Positions 45,751-55,271 of a DNA stretch of 64,000 nt are shown piece after piece. Within the stretch, counting starts at the first letter, position 1. Every line of letters begins with the position of its first letter. The stretch comes from Actinomyces denticolens (GTDB lineage: Bacteria; Actinomycetota; Actinomycetes; Actinomycetales; Actinomycetaceae), in contig NZ_MVIW01000011.1 of the NCBI RefSeq assembly GCF_002072185.1, forward strand, positions 1-64,000, written 5' to 3'. The notes beneath the pieces were generated by a model. That model was not told the origin of the DNA. It saw only the letters and a program-made list of their open reading frames with translations, and did not search any database. Both the position numbers and the translations under genes were made by a program.

Positions 45751-46809
45751 TCATCTCGGGATCCTGCGCCCGAGCCCGGTTCCGGCGCCCCGGGAGCGAA
45801 GCCCGGCAGCTTCTCCGGAATCCTCGACCGGGTTCCGGGAGCGGCGGATGGCGGCCACCACGCTCGCGGGCAGCTGGGCCAGCGCCTCTGCGGGCAGTTC
45901 CGCCCTGAAGGGGGAGCGCCGCCGCGCGGAGCACAGGGCGCAGAGCCCGCCCTCCCGAGCCGGATGCGGATTGCCGCAGTGATCGCAGGCCTTGACCTCC
46001 TGCACCTCCAAGACCTCATGGCGGTCGGCCCAGGCCTCGCGCAGTGACACCCGCCCCGCCGGGGCCAGCGCGGCCACGGGGCAGGCCTCGACGCAGGCTC
46101 CGCAGGAGCGGCACGCCGCCAGGTCATGGACGAGCCCCCGCAATGAGGCCCTCCCGGACTCCTCATCGTCACCCGGGGTGAGGATGAGTTCCAGGGCCCG
46201 CTCCGGGCAGGCAGCGGTGCAGACCCCGCAACTCGTGCAGTCCCGCGCCACGAGCCTGCGACCGGCGGCGCTGATCTCCGCCAGGGCATCGCGGTCGACG
46301 CGGGTCCGGCCCTCGGCCTCCAGACCGCTCAGCGCCGCCAATGCGCCTGCCTGCCCATCCGGTGGCGGCTCCGGCGGGTTCCCCAGGCGCAGAAGGCTCC
46401 TGCGGGGCAGCGGCATGGCATCGATTCGCAGCACCTCCCCCCGACGCAGCGGGTGCCGGCCGCCAGGAGTGTACGGACCGACGAGCCCCGGAGTGAGCCT
46501 CGCCCACAGGCTGATGATCAGAGCGCCACCAGGGCAGGCGACGGCCTCCACGCGGCGCGCTCCGGCATGGAGGAGCCGCGCCGCCAGACCGGCCCGCCCC
46601 ACCGGGGCACCAGAGGCGCCGTCGACCGCATCATCCTTGTCCTGTGGTTCGCCGCCCCGGCACTCGCCCCCGCCCAGGCACTCGTCCCAGACGACGACGA
46701 GATCGTGGCGCCCCACCCTGGGCGGCGCGAGGCCCGCGCACACCAGGATGACTCGCTCGTAGGGGTCCCGCGAGCGCAGCAACTCCAGCAGCGCAGTCGG
46801 ATCAGCCAT
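45751..46809 (-). CDS. Two-[4Fe-4S] ferredoxin-like protein with zinc-ribbon-like motif, dms operon
   Basis: This is a 352-residue soluble protein. Two ferredoxin clusters are clear: Cys191/194/197/201 and Cys233/236/239/243. A third pair of CxxC motifs (Cys275/278 and Cys290/293) looks like a zinc ribbon. The N-terminal about 170 residues carry isolated cysteines (24, 44, 50, 92) and no recognised fold; ACPGGA near 92 is reminiscent of a cofactor loop. It is last in the molybdoenzyme operon, so it may pass electrons to or from the DmsAB-type complex or act in its maturation. Both roles are inference. I do not know a named family for the whole chain. Confidence 0.75.
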   Translation of the reverse strand: MADPTALLELLRSRDPYERVILVCAGLAPPRVGRHDLVVVWDECLGGGECRGGEPQDKDDAVDGASGAPVGRAGLAARLLHAGARRVEAVACPGGALIISLWARLTPGLVGPYTPGGRHPLRRGEVLRIDAMPLPRRSLLRLGNPPEPPPDGQAGALAALSGLEAEGRTRVDRDALAEISAAGRRLVARDCTSCGVCTAACPERALELILTPGDDEESGRASLRGLVHDLAACRSCGACVEACPVAALAPAGRVSLREAWADRHEVLEVQEVKACDHCGNPHPAREGGLCALCSARRRSPFRAELPAEALAQLPASVVAAIRRSRNPVEDSGEAAGLRSRGAGTGLGRRIPR

Positions 46810-47485
46810 CGCCCGGCGCCTGATCATCCGCCGTCCCCGCCGCCATGGGCGCTCGCTGGGAGCAGAGAGAGTCCGCTTCCGTGACCGCCCCGCGCAGCAG
46901 CGGCGCCAGTGCGGCGTACATACTCGTCCGCGCGTGCTCCTGCGCCTCGCGCGCCACCTGCTCGGCCAAGGGCCCCAGGCTCTCGCCGATGAGCCTCGCA
47001 AGCGCCGCTCGGAGAGCCTCCGCCTGTACGTGGTCCCCGGCATGGATCGCCTGGCCCCGAGCAGTGGCGAGGAACCCGGCGCGGGCCATGAGCGCGGCGA
47101 TATGCCCGGTCGGCAGGCCCCCTGAATGCGGCGCTCGGAATCCCAGCGCCGAGCAGTCGGCGACGATGCTCGCAACTTCGTCGTCGGGGAGCACCGGGCT
47201 GATCCTCCCCGCCGGCCCGAGGAGGTCCTGGAAGTCCTCGTGCAGCGCCCCATCGCGGGCCAGCGCCACCGCGCGCAGCATCGCCACACCTGCCGCCGAC
47301 TGCTCGTCGCGCAGAGGCCAGCGGTCAAGCATGTCGGCCTCGCGCAGGTTCTCCAGCAGCCCGGGCGACGGCGGCGCGGACGTCATCATCGACAGCACCG
47401 CCAGGGCAGTGGCGAGCCGGACGGCGCGGGCGCCGACATCCTCCTGGGCAGGTGCTTCGTAGGGCGTGAACGACTGCCGGGGCAT
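46802..47485 (-). CDS. Second TorD-like chaperone (divergent)
   Basis: This is a 227-residue, all-helical Ala-rich protein. The C-terminal part (LPTGHIAALMARAGFLATARGQA, then HARTSMYAALAPLL) follows the TorD/DmsD pattern of an acidic/His site before a long helix, but the usual EPDDH motif is weakened to GLPTGH. It follows a clearer TorD-family gene. It probably assists maturation or export of a dms operon product, perhaps the Fe-S protein encoded next. ATG 47485 lies just after the upstream stop; ATG 47497 is an alternative. It overlaps the next gene by 8 bp. Confidence 0.6.
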   Translation of the reverse strand: MPRQSFTPYEAPAQEDVGARAVRLATALAVLSMMTSAPPSPGLLENLREADMLDRWPLRDEQSAAGVAMLRAVALARDGALHEDFQDLLGPAGRISPVLPDDEVASIVADCSALGFRAPHSGGLPTGHIAALMARAGFLATARGQAIHAGDHVQAEALRAALARLIGESLGPLAEQVAREAQEHARTSMYAALAPLLRGAVTEADSLCSQRAPMAAGTADDQAPGDG

Positions 47486-47487
47486 GC

Positions 47488-48261
47488 TCACGCCCATCCC
47501 TGCCGACGGGCGATCCGCACTCGCGCGGGTTGGCCGGCGGGCGCCTCGATCCCGGCCGCCTCCACCCAGGTGGCCAGTGCGGCGAGGGTGAGGGAGCACA
47601 GGCCCCGCATCCAATTCGTACGGGCATGGGCGGCTGCCTCCTGGAGCATCGACGGTGCCCAGACGAGAAGGTGCTCCACGCTGAAGTCGCGGGCGCGCTC
47701 CACCTGGATGCCGGCCGCGCCGGCCTCCCCGCCCCCCAGCGAATCCGCGGCGGCAGCGCAGCAGCGGGCCACGAACTCCAGCTCCAGGCCGAGGTGGTCG
47801 TCAGGCTCACGGCCCAGATGGGGCGCCCGCAGGCCCGCGGCCCGGAATTCCTGGCGCACCTGGAGGGTGTGGGTATCGAAAACCAGTCCCTCCTCCCCAC
47901 GATGAACCGACTCGAAAGGCGGTACGATCGCGCCGCGACTGATCCCATACAGGGCGTCCTGGTCCCCCGCGGTGGCCTCCTGCGTCTCGCCGTCGGCGAG
48001 GGAGGCCGCCAGGAGCGCCTTCGCCCTCCTGGCGAGTTCGGCCGTCTCCTCGCTCACCGGCAGCGCGTCGAGAGGCCATTCCTCCAGGAGGGGGACGACG
48101 TCGGCTCTTTCCTCGGCGCTGGCGGGGGCCAGGTGCAGACGGCCGAGGGCTCCGAGCGCTGCGGCGAGGGCATCGAGATCATCGATGCTCAGGGCCCGGC
48201 GGCCCGCCCCTTTCCAACCTTGCTGTGAGCCCGCGACGCTCCGTGCATCATCCGGGGTCAC
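47488..48261 (-). CDS. TorD/DmsD-family molybdoenzyme chaperone
   Basis: This is a 257-residue protein. The segment VPPFESVHRGEEGLVFDTHT, then RQEFRAAGL and REPDDHLGLELEFVA, is the TorD/DmsD signature, where EPDDH is the conserved core. Such chaperones bind the twin-arginine leader of a molybdenum enzyme and hold it until the cofactor is loaded. The likely client is the DmsA-type protein of this operon. The start is GTG 48261, overlapping the dmsC stop (GTGA), so translation is coupled. Confidence 0.88.
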   Translation of the reverse strand: MTPDDARSVAGSQQGWKGAGRRALSIDDLDALAAALGALGRLHLAPASAEERADVVPLLEEWPLDALPVSEETAELARRAKALLAASLADGETQEATAGDQDALYGISRGAIVPPFESVHRGEEGLVFDTHTLQVRQEFRAAGLRAPHLGREPDDHLGLELEFVARCCAAAADSLGGGEAGAAGIQVERARDFSVEHLLVWAPSMLQEAAAHARTNWMRGLCSLTLAALATWVEAAGIEAPAGQPARVRIARRQGWA

Positions 48262-49280
48262 TGCCCCAGACCCGTCTGCAGCGTGTTGATCCCGACATGG
48301 AACAAACCCTCGTAATGGATGGCGCGCCCCATGAGCTCGGTGACCACGGCCATGATGCAGGCCACGATCATCACCCACACCAGGACGCGCGAGGGCTGCG
48401 AGGACTCCTTCGCCCGCTGATGGGCCACGAGCCTGATCAGCACCACGACGGCGGCCAGCAGCACCAGTCGCACGCCCAGCACGGGCCCTTCGGAGAGGCC
48501 CGCGAGCACATGGTCGGCGGCTTCTTCCTCCCCACTTCCCGCGCCGGCCAAGCGCATGAGGCAGAAGGGGTAGGCGACGAGCAGTAGCGCTCCGGCGACT
48601 GACGCGATGGCGGCGGTGAGCTGAATCGATCGGGCGATGAGCCCCGAGCAGTCGGCGTCCATGGGCTCCTCGCGCGTGACCTGGAGGCGTTCGAGGAACC
48701 GGCTCCACGCCGTCCGCGCGCCCCACTTCTCGCGAACCCGCTGCCTCGTCCAGGAGAAGAGCAGGGCGACCCCGACGGCGAGCGGCCCGGTCAGCAGCGT
48801 GGAGCCGACGAACAGCATCCAGGTCGCGGGGGTGTGCCATGCCGGGATGGTGCGCACGGAGTAGTAGACGCAGGTCATCGCGATGACGAGCCCCGCTCCC
48901 GACAGCGCGGTGAGGACCGCCAGCGCCTGGCGGGCGCGCCGGGGCCCCCAGGAGAACCACTCCATCGCGGTGGTGAGGAGGCCGAGCGCGCCGTAGAGAA
49001 CGCCGAAGGCGATCTCACGGCTCAGCCAGGACGTGCCGACGTGCCGGAAGGTGCTCAGCGCGTGAAAGGGGTCGTTCAGGTGGAAGAAGGCGGCCAGGAA
49101 CCCCAGCACGAGGAGGGGGCCGACGGCGAAGGCCGCGGCATGGGTGACGCGATCGATGCTCGCCGCGGGAATCCTGCGCACCGCTCCGTAGGACTGGATG
49201 AGCACCAGCGTGAGAAATGCCCCCACTGACATCTGGGCCAGGACCGTGAACAGGATCATCGGCAATTCGGCGGCATTCAT
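48258..49280 (-). CDS. dmsC: DmsC-type membrane anchor subunit
   Basis: This is a 340-residue protein with eight or nine hydrophobic helices. It has the DmsC/NrfD-like pattern LPMILFTVLAQMSVGAF at the N-terminus and FHLNDPFHAL, SWLSREI in early loops. It anchors the catalytic dimer to the membrane and oxidises menaquinol. The start overlaps the dmsB stop. The protein is longer than E. coli DmsC (about 287 residues), partly from a charged loop near residues 185-215. Confidence 0.9.
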   Translation of the reverse strand: MNAAELPMILFTVLAQMSVGAFLTLVLIQSYGAVRRIPAASIDRVTHAAAFAVGPLLVLGFLAAFFHLNDPFHALSTFRHVGTSWLSREIAFGVLYGALGLLTTAMEWFSWGPRRARQALAVLTALSGAGLVIAMTCVYYSVRTIPAWHTPATWMLFVGSTLLTGPLAVGVALLFSWTRQRVREKWGARTAWSRFLERLQVTREEPMDADCSGLIARSIQLTAAIASVAGALLLVAYPFCLMRLAGAGSGEEEAADHVLAGLSEGPVLGVRLVLLAAVVVLIRLVAHQRAKESSQPSRVLVWVMIVACIMAVVTELMGRAIHYEGLFHVGINTLQTGLGQ

Positions 49281-49939
49281 CAGATCTCCTTGGGGTTCAT
49301 GATGGCGCCCGTGCCGCCGTCCCAGCGCTGCGCATCGCGGTGAGGCTTGATGACCAGATGGGGCTTGGTGAAGGACGGGTCGGGCAGAGGCGAGATCCCC
49401 GCCTCATCGCCGTGCTCGGCGCGCAGTTCCTCGATGGGCCCCCAGTGCAGGGCGCGGGAGGGGCAGGCGTCCACGCATGCCGGGTCCTGGCCGGTGGAGC
49501 GGTAGTCGTAGCACAGGTCGCACTTGGACATGTGGCCGGTGCGGGGGTCGAGCTGCGGGGCGCCGTAGGGGCAGGCCCACTGGCAGTAGCGACAGCCCAC
49601 GCACTTGTCGCCATCGACGTACACCGTGCCGTCGTCGCGTCGACTCATCGCCGTCGTCGGGCAGACCTCCACGCAGATCGGGTTCTCGCAGTGATTGCAG
49701 GACACGGAGGTGTAGTAGGTGAAGACATCGGGGACGAAGGTGTCGCCGTCGATCCGCCAGGAGCCGCCGGCGTACTCCACCACGCGGCGCCAGGTGACGC
49801 CCACGGGCAGGTCGTGCTTGTCCTTGCAGGCCACCTGGCAGGCCTTGCAACCCGTGCACAAGGTCTGATCAAGGTAGAAGCCGTAGTCCGCTCCGGGGCG
49901 GGTCAGGGAGTCATCGGCGGTGTCCGCGTACTCAGTCAT
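49280..49939 (-). CDS. dmsB: DmsB-type iron-sulfur subunit
   Basis: This is a 219-residue protein with four ferredoxin-type cysteine clusters: 28/31/34/38, 81/84/89/93, 113/116/119/123 and 140/143/155/159, in the interleaved order of DmsB. It passes electrons from the membrane subunit to the molybdenum enzyme. The dmsA gene is 20 bp upstream and dmsC overlaps downstream, giving the canonical dmsABC order. Confidence 0.94.
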   Translation of the reverse strand: MTEYADTADDSLTRPGADYGFYLDQTLCTGCKACQVACKDKHDLPVGVTWRRVVEYAGGSWRIDGDTFVPDVFTYYTSVSCNHCENPICVEVCPTTAMSRRDDGTVYVDGDKCVGCRYCQWACPYGAPQLDPRTGHMSKCDLCYDYRSTGQDPACVDACPSRALHWGPIEELRAEHGDEAGISPLPDPSFTKPHLVIKPHRDAQRWDGGTGAIMNPKEI

Positions 49940-49959
49940 CGTCCTGGTTCCTTTCCGCT

Positions 49960-52614
49960 TCAGGCCTTGACGACCTGGACTGCCGAGGTATGGACGGCAT
50001 TGCCCTTCGCCAAGGGCGAGGGATGCAAAGAGGTCAGCGTGTTGACCGAGCCGTTGACATCGACAGGATGGTCGGGGTTGGCGCCGGGCGGTGGGGCCAC
50101 CTCGGAGGCGGGACGGGGGTCGTACCACGCGCCTTGGGGAACGTCGACGACGCCGGGCACGATCCTCTCGGTCACGCGAGCCTCGATGCGGATGGTGCCG
50201 CGGTCGTTGTAGGCGAAGACGAGGTCGCCATTCTTGATGCCCCGCGGTGCGGCGTCGATGGGGTTGATGGCCAGGTACTGGTGGTGCGCCTCCCTCATCC
50301 AATCCACGTTCCCGTAGGTGGAGTGAGTGCGCTGGCGGTAGTGGTGCCCGATGATCTGCAGAGGGTACTTCTCCGACTCCCGGGTCTCCAGCGCTCCCTC
50401 CCAGGTCGCGGTGAACTCGGGGATGGGGGCCAAGTGATCCCCGGGCAGCGGCTCGCGGAAGGTGTCCCAGGTCCACTTCTCCCCCATGGCGGCCAGGCGG
50501 GAGGAGTAGATCTCGATCTTTCCCGACGGCGTGGGGAGTGGATTGGCCACGGGATCTGCGCGGAAGTCCTCCAGGGGGATGACTGGGCCGACGTTCTTGC
50601 GGAAGAGACCCATCTCGACCCAGTCGTCGTAGGTGGGCAGATCGGGGTCCTTGGTGCGTGACTTCTCCACGATCTCGCGCAGCCAGCCCTCGCGGTCCTT
50701 GCCCTCGTAATACTCGTCGCCGACGCCGAGCTCCGTGGCCAGCGCGCCGCAGATGTCGAACACGGAGCGGCATTCGTAGAGCGGTTCGATGGCCTGACTG
50801 GACATGATGCCGTAGGCCATGGGAGAGGCGTTCTCCCCGGGATGGAGGTCGAATTCCTCGGCCGTAGAGGTCCCCGGCAGGACGTAGTCGGCGTAGCGGG
50901 CCGAGACGGTCATCTGGATATCGCATACGACGATGAGCTCGCACTTCGTGTCATCGCGCAGGATCTCAACGGACAGATTGTTCTGCCCTGTCTGATTGAC
51001 GAGCGAGTTCCCGGAGTATTGCCACACCATCTTGATCGGAGAGCTCAGGCCCACGTTCGTAGGGTTACCGGCCTCGTCCACCGGGACCTTGGCCGCGCGA
51101 ACGCCGGGTTCCGGTTTCTCGCAGACCCCGGCGTTGAAGGTGTCCATCTGCTCTCCGTGGTCGATGGCGTCGAGCCAGGAGAACACTGAGATGATGCGGT
51201 TGGAGGGGTTCGTCTTGCCGGTGAGGAAGGTGCGGTCCAACTTGAGGGAGGGGGCTCCCTCGCGGCCACCGGTGCCTCCACCGGGAATACCGGGATTGCC
51301 GGTGACGCAGGCCAGCAGGAAGATCGCTCGCGAGGTGTTCTCCCCGTTGGCATGGCGCTGCGGTCCCCAGCCCTGATTGATCGCGCAGGGCTTGGCGGAC
51401 GCGATCTCGCGGGCGAGTCTGCGGATGCGCTCGGCCGGAACCCCGCAGATGCCGGCCGCCCACTCGGGTGTCTTCTCGACGCCGTCGGCGCCCTTGCCCT
51501 CGATGTAGGAGCGGTAGGAGGAATTGGCTGGAGCGCCGGGCGGCATGTGAGCCTCGTCGAAGCCGATGCAGTACTTGTCGAGGAATGCCTGGTCGTGCAG
51601 GTTCTCCTTGAGCATCACGTGGATCAAGCCGGCCACGAGTGCGGCGTCGGTGCCGGGGCGCAGAGCGATCCAGTCGTCGCCGAGCAGCGCGGCGGTCTCG
51701 GAGTAGCGCGGATCGATGATGATCGTGCGCACGGAGGTCTGCTTCTTGACCTGCTGGGAGACGAAGGTCCAGCCGCCTCCGGACATGCGGGTCTCCAGAG
51801 GGTTATTGCCGAAGTAGACCTGGAGCTTGGAGTGAGCAGCGTCATCCAGGGAGTTCGACGCCGTCCAGTCCCCGTAGAAATAGGGGTAGGCGGCGGTGAT
51901 CTCCGTGGTGGAGTAATCGGAGTAGTGATCCAGATAGCCGCCCCAGCAGTTCATCATCCGGGCGAAGGGCGTCTGGTCCGGCGGCCAGGAGCAGGCCATC
52001 GTGGAGCCGAGTGTGCCAGTGCCGTAATTGATGTAGAAGGCCTCATTGCCGTGGCGGGACTTGATGTCCCTCATCTTCGCGGCGATCTCGCTGATGGCCT
52101 GCTCCCAGGGGATCTCCTCCCATTGGCCGTCACCGCGCTCGGTGCCCTCCTTGCGCTTGAGGGGCTTCTTGAGGCGGTCGGGGTTGTAGATGCGGTGGCG
52201 GATGGAGCGTCCGCGCACGCACGCCCGCACGCGCTGGGAGCCCAGGGAGTCATCACCGGTGTTGTCCGGAAGGACCCGCACCACTGTGCCGTCCTTGACC
52301 TGGAGGCGCAGGGGGCAGCGCGAACCGCAATTGACCGTGCAGGCGGACCAGACGATCTTATCCGCGTCGGCCATGCCCTCGGCCTGCTCCGCCCGGGCGG
52401 GCGCGCCGATCCCCGGCATGCCCAGGTCCGTGGCGGCGGCCACGAGTCCGGCGGTCCCGGCGGCGACCGCCGACCATGCGAGTACGGAGCGGCGCTTGGG
52501 ACGCGGGCCGGCGGGGCTCTGCGGACCCTGCGCCGCTCCGGCGGGTGGCGTCATCGTGGGGGCGGTGGCTGATGGGGGCAGAGGCGCGGACTGCGCCTGG
52601 TCGCCTGTGGGCAT
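49960..52614 (-). CDS. dmsA: DMSO-reductase-family molybdopterin enzyme, DmsA-type, Tat-exported
   Basis: This 884-residue catalytic subunit follows an unusually long leader. About 40 Pro/Ala-rich residues precede the twin-arginine motif PKRRSVLAW (Arg41-Arg42) and a hydrophobic helix. Cys92, Cys96, Cys100 and Cys132 bind one [4Fe-4S]. GTGTLGSTMACSWPPDQT (198-215) matches the E. coli DmsA segment holding the molybdenum-ligating Ser, here probably Ser209. The enzyme probably reduces DMSO or a related S-/N-oxide in anaerobic respiration; the true substrate is not fixed by sequence. GAGGAG precedes ATG 52614. A DUF6457 gene diverges upstream. Confidence 0.93.
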   Translation of the reverse strand: MPTGDQAQSAPLPPSATAPTMTPPAGAAQGPQSPAGPRPKRRSVLAWSAVAAGTAGLVAAATDLGMPGIGAPARAEQAEGMADADKIVWSACTVNCGSRCPLRLQVKDGTVVRVLPDNTGDDSLGSQRVRACVRGRSIRHRIYNPDRLKKPLKRKEGTERGDGQWEEIPWEQAISEIAAKMRDIKSRHGNEAFYINYGTGTLGSTMACSWPPDQTPFARMMNCWGGYLDHYSDYSTTEITAAYPYFYGDWTASNSLDDAAHSKLQVYFGNNPLETRMSGGGWTFVSQQVKKQTSVRTIIIDPRYSETAALLGDDWIALRPGTDAALVAGLIHVMLKENLHDQAFLDKYCIGFDEAHMPPGAPANSSYRSYIEGKGADGVEKTPEWAAGICGVPAERIRRLAREIASAKPCAINQGWGPQRHANGENTSRAIFLLACVTGNPGIPGGGTGGREGAPSLKLDRTFLTGKTNPSNRIISVFSWLDAIDHGEQMDTFNAGVCEKPEPGVRAAKVPVDEAGNPTNVGLSSPIKMVWQYSGNSLVNQTGQNNLSVEILRDDTKCELIVVCDIQMTVSARYADYVLPGTSTAEEFDLHPGENASPMAYGIMSSQAIEPLYECRSVFDICGALATELGVGDEYYEGKDREGWLREIVEKSRTKDPDLPTYDDWVEMGLFRKNVGPVIPLEDFRADPVANPLPTPSGKIEIYSSRLAAMGEKWTWDTFREPLPGDHLAPIPEFTATWEGALETRESEKYPLQIIGHHYRQRTHSTYGNVDWMREAHHQYLAINPIDAAPRGIKNGDLVFAYNDRGTIRIEARVTERIVPGVVDVPQGAWYDPRPASEVAPPPGANPDHPVDVNGSVNTLTSLHPSPLAKGNAVHTSAVQVVKA

Positions 52615-52895
52615 CGCGGCCTCTCCTCATTGAGGGAACGCTCAGGGAACGGGTTCAGATCGCCCACCACGCTAGACGACAGGAGTGGAGCGGGATGCCC
52701 GAAATGGTGGAGTCGCAGGTGGAGTGTGCTTCTGAGCCACTGCTGCGCGCTCTCGATGAGGTGAGATATCGACAAAGACCGTGTGCATAATTCTATTGCG
52801 GGAGGCAGCGGGAAGCCGCTGCGTGTATCGTGCCTCTCGATGGTCGGCGCATCGGTGTTCTTCTCGACGATGCTCACGATGGAGAGGAGGCGTCC

Positions 52896-53204
52896 GTGCC
52901 TGTTGAGCCCGTGCGCGGGGCGCGCAAGCGGAGTGGCCACGACGACGAGGCCCGCCGGATGTTCCAGATGGAGCGCTGGCTCGACGCTCTGTGCGCCGAG
53001 ATCGGGAGCGATCGCGCGATCATCGACGCCCACCGGGATGAGCTCCTCCACCTCGTCTCAACCGTCGCCCACGGCCCATCACGTCCTGCTGCGCCCATGA
53101 CGGCATTCATCATCGGCTGGGCGGCCGCCAGCACGGGGGAGGACGTCTCCGGACTCGTCGCACGCGCCGAGGCGCTCGCCGCCAGGTGGCAGGCTGATCG
53201 GTGA
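52896..53204 (+). CDS. DUF6457 protein (molybdopterin-associated)
   Basis: This is a 102-residue protein. MFQMERWLDALCAEIG, then LLHLVSTVAHGPSRPAAPMTAFIIGWAA, is the DUF6457 pattern, a small actinobacterial domain often encoded with molybdopterin-guanine dinucleotide genes. Position beside dmsA fits a molybdenum-cofactor role, still inference. GTG 52896 is chosen because AGGAGG at 52885-52890 sits 5 bp upstream; upstream in-frame starts lack this. Confidence 0.75.
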   Translation: MPVEPVRGARKRSGHDDEARRMFQMERWLDALCAEIGSDRAIIDAHRDELLHLVSTVAHGPSRPAAPMTAFIIGWAAASTGEDVSGLVARAEALAARWQADR

Positions 53205-53336
53205 GCGCGAGCGCGCCGCTCAGGAGCGGCGCCTCCGATCCGCGACGGCGATCATGGACGCCGGAGGGCCCATCGGCCATCCTTCATCGACCCCCGCATG
53301 AGGCGGCTCCGGGCCCCTCCTCAGTACGCTGTGCTC

Positions 53337-54635
53337 ATGACGACGCCGCCGGTTCCCTCCCCGACCCCGATCCCCAGTCCGTCGGCCACCCCGATCCCCT
53401 CGCCCCCGCTCGACCCCTCGGCCACGCCCACCCCGAGCGTCACCGCCACCCCCGGGACCGTCGAGGTCGCCGTCGAGGCCACCTTCGACGTGGCGGCCCT
53501 GGCGGTGAAGGTCCTGCTGTTCGCGCTGGCGGGCGCGCTCATCGCCGTCGCCATCGTCTTCGCCCTGCGCGTCATGGCGCGGCGCCGCGGCTACTACACG
53601 CACTTCGTGGAGCACTGCCGTACGCCGCTGGTCATCCTGGGAGGCGCCCTGGGCGGCTACTTCGGCTGCCAGTTCGCCGCCGGGAGCAGTGACGCGCCCG
53701 AGTGGACCAGCGACGCCCTCCACATCCTGCTCATCGGCGTCATAGCGGCGTCGACCCTCCTCGTCGTCTCCCTGACAAAGGCCGTCGAGGCGCTCGTCGT
53801 CGAGGGGGTGCGCGCCCGCGGCGAGCCCGGGCGCACCAACCGGGTGACGACCCAGGCCCAGATCCTGCGGCGCGTCGCCAAGGCCATCATCATCATCTGC
53901 GGGCTGGTCGGCGTCATCATGACCTTCCCCGCCGCCCGGGTCGCCATGGGATCCCTCCTGGCCTCCGCCGGCATCCTCTCGGTGGTCATGGGCCTGGCCG
54001 CCCAGTCCGCCCTGAGCAATGTCTTCGCCGGCATCCAACTGGCCAGCACCGATGCCATGAGAGTGGGGGACACCGTCGTCGTCCAGAAGGACCAGCAGGG
54101 CGTCGTCGAGGAGATCACGCTGACCTACGTGGTCATGCGGACCTGGGACGACCGCCGCCTCATCCTCCCCTCCACGCACTTCACCCAGAACCCCTTCGAG
54201 AACTGGTCCCGACGCTCCGCCCAGTACACGGGCTCGGTGGACCTCGCCCTCGACTGGCGCGCCCCCATCGAGGCGATCCGCGCCCAACTCGCGCATGTCG
54301 TCGCCGGTACCCCGCTGTGGGACGGGCGCCTGGCCTCCCTCTCCGTCCTCGACACCTCCACCGCGACGGTCATGCTGCGCATCGCCGTCTCCGGGCGCAA
54401 CCCCATCGACGTCGCCAATCTGCGCGCCCATGTGCGCGAGGAGATCCTCGTCTGGTTGCAGCGCGAGGCCCCCGAGGCCCTGCCGCGCACCCGCATCCGC
54501 ATCGAGACGGCCCAGGGCGCGTCCGCCGTCGCCGAGCTGGAAGGGCCCGGCGCCGAGGGCCAGGGACAGGACGACGGCGGAGCAGATGGTTCGGAGCCGA
54601 TGGCGTCCGCGGATGGCGCGGTTCCCGGATCGTGA
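53337..54635 (+). CDS. MscS-family mechanosensitive channel
   Basis: This is a 432-residue protein. A Pro/Ser/Thr-rich N-terminus of about 40 residues precedes three or four helices (about 53-78, 97-113, 126-150, 180-198) and the pore helix (about 203-232, [17 protein letters not shown]), followed by the MscS beta domain ([11 protein letters not shown], then [24 protein letters not shown]). It releases solutes on hypo-osmotic shock. ATG 53337 replaces a longer in-frame start that adds unlikely basic residues. Confidence 0.93.
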   Translation: MTTPPVPSPTPIPSPSATPIPSPPLDPSATPTPSVTATPGTVEVAVEATFDVAALAVKVLLFALAGALIAVAIVFALRVMARRRGYYTHFVEHCRTPLVILGGALGGYFGCQFAAGSSDAPEWTSDALHILLIGVIAASTLLVVSLTKAVEALVVEGVRARGEPGRTNRVTTQAQILRRVAKAIIIICGLVGVIMTFPAARVAMGSLLASAGILSVVMGLAAQSALSNVFAGIQLASTDAMRVGDTVVVQKDQQGVVEEITLTYVVMRTWDDRRLILPSTHFTQNPFENWSRRSAQYTGSVDLALDWRAPIEAIRAQLAHVVAGTPLWDGRLASLSVLDTSTATVMLRIAVSGRNPIDVANLRAHVREEILVWLQREAPEALPRTRIRIETAQGASAVAELEGPGAEGQGQDDGGADGSEPMASADGAVPGS

Positions 54636-54687
54636 AAACAGCGCCGTCGGGCTCGCGCTAACGGCGCGGGCGGGCGACCATGGGCCC

Positions 54688-55260
54688 GTGAGCACCACGA
54701 GCAACCCGACCACGCCAGCACCGGACCGCACCTCCGCCGGGGAGACCGGAACCGACATCCCCCGTCTGGACCCGGCGGCCATCGCCCGCACCGACGCCCA
54801 GTGGCGCGCCCTCCTGGACCCCATGGAGTACCACGTGCTGCGCGAGGCCGGCACCGAGCGGGCCTTCACCGGCGCCCTCCTGGATGAGAAGCGCGTCGGC
54901 GTCTACCGGTGCCGGGGCTGCGGTGCCGAGCTCTTCCGCTCGACCACCAAGTTCGAGTCCGGATGCGGCTGGCCCTCCTTCTACGACCCCGCCGACTCCC
55001 GGGCGGTCACCCTCCTGCGCGACACCTCCCACGGCATGGTGCGCACCGAGGTGCGCTGCGCCGCCTGCGACTCCCACCTCGGCCACGTCTTCGACGACGC
55101 CCCCCACACGCCCACCGGCCAGCGCTACTGCATGAACTCCGTGAGCCTCACCTTCGAGGCCGACGATGGCTCCTCCGACGGCGACGACGGCGAGCCCGAG
55201 GCCGCTGCGGACGGGGGCGCAGGACGGCGTCACTGGCTTCGACGCGTCGGGCGGGCATAG
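54688..55260 (+). CDS. msrB: Peptide-methionine (R)-S-oxide reductase
   Basis: This 190-residue enzyme reduces methionine-R-sulfoxide in proteins. Two CxxC pairs (CRGC and CAAC) bind structural zinc. [10 protein letters not shown] holds a conserved substrate loop, and RYCMNSVSL contains the catalytic Cys. About 30 acidic/Gly-rich residues extend the C-terminus. It starts at GTG 54688; the overlapping ATG at 54680 is out of frame. Confidence 0.94.
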   Translation: MSTTSNPTTPAPDRTSAGETGTDIPRLDPAAIARTDAQWRALLDPMEYHVLREAGTERAFTGALLDEKRVGVYRCRGCGAELFRSTTKFESGCGWPSFYDPADSRAVTLLRDTSHGMVRTEVRCAACDSHLGHVFDDAPHTPTGQRYCMNSVSLTFEADDGSSDGDDGEPEAAADGGAGRRHWLRRVGRA

Positions 55261-55271
55261 AGTCGGTTCCC

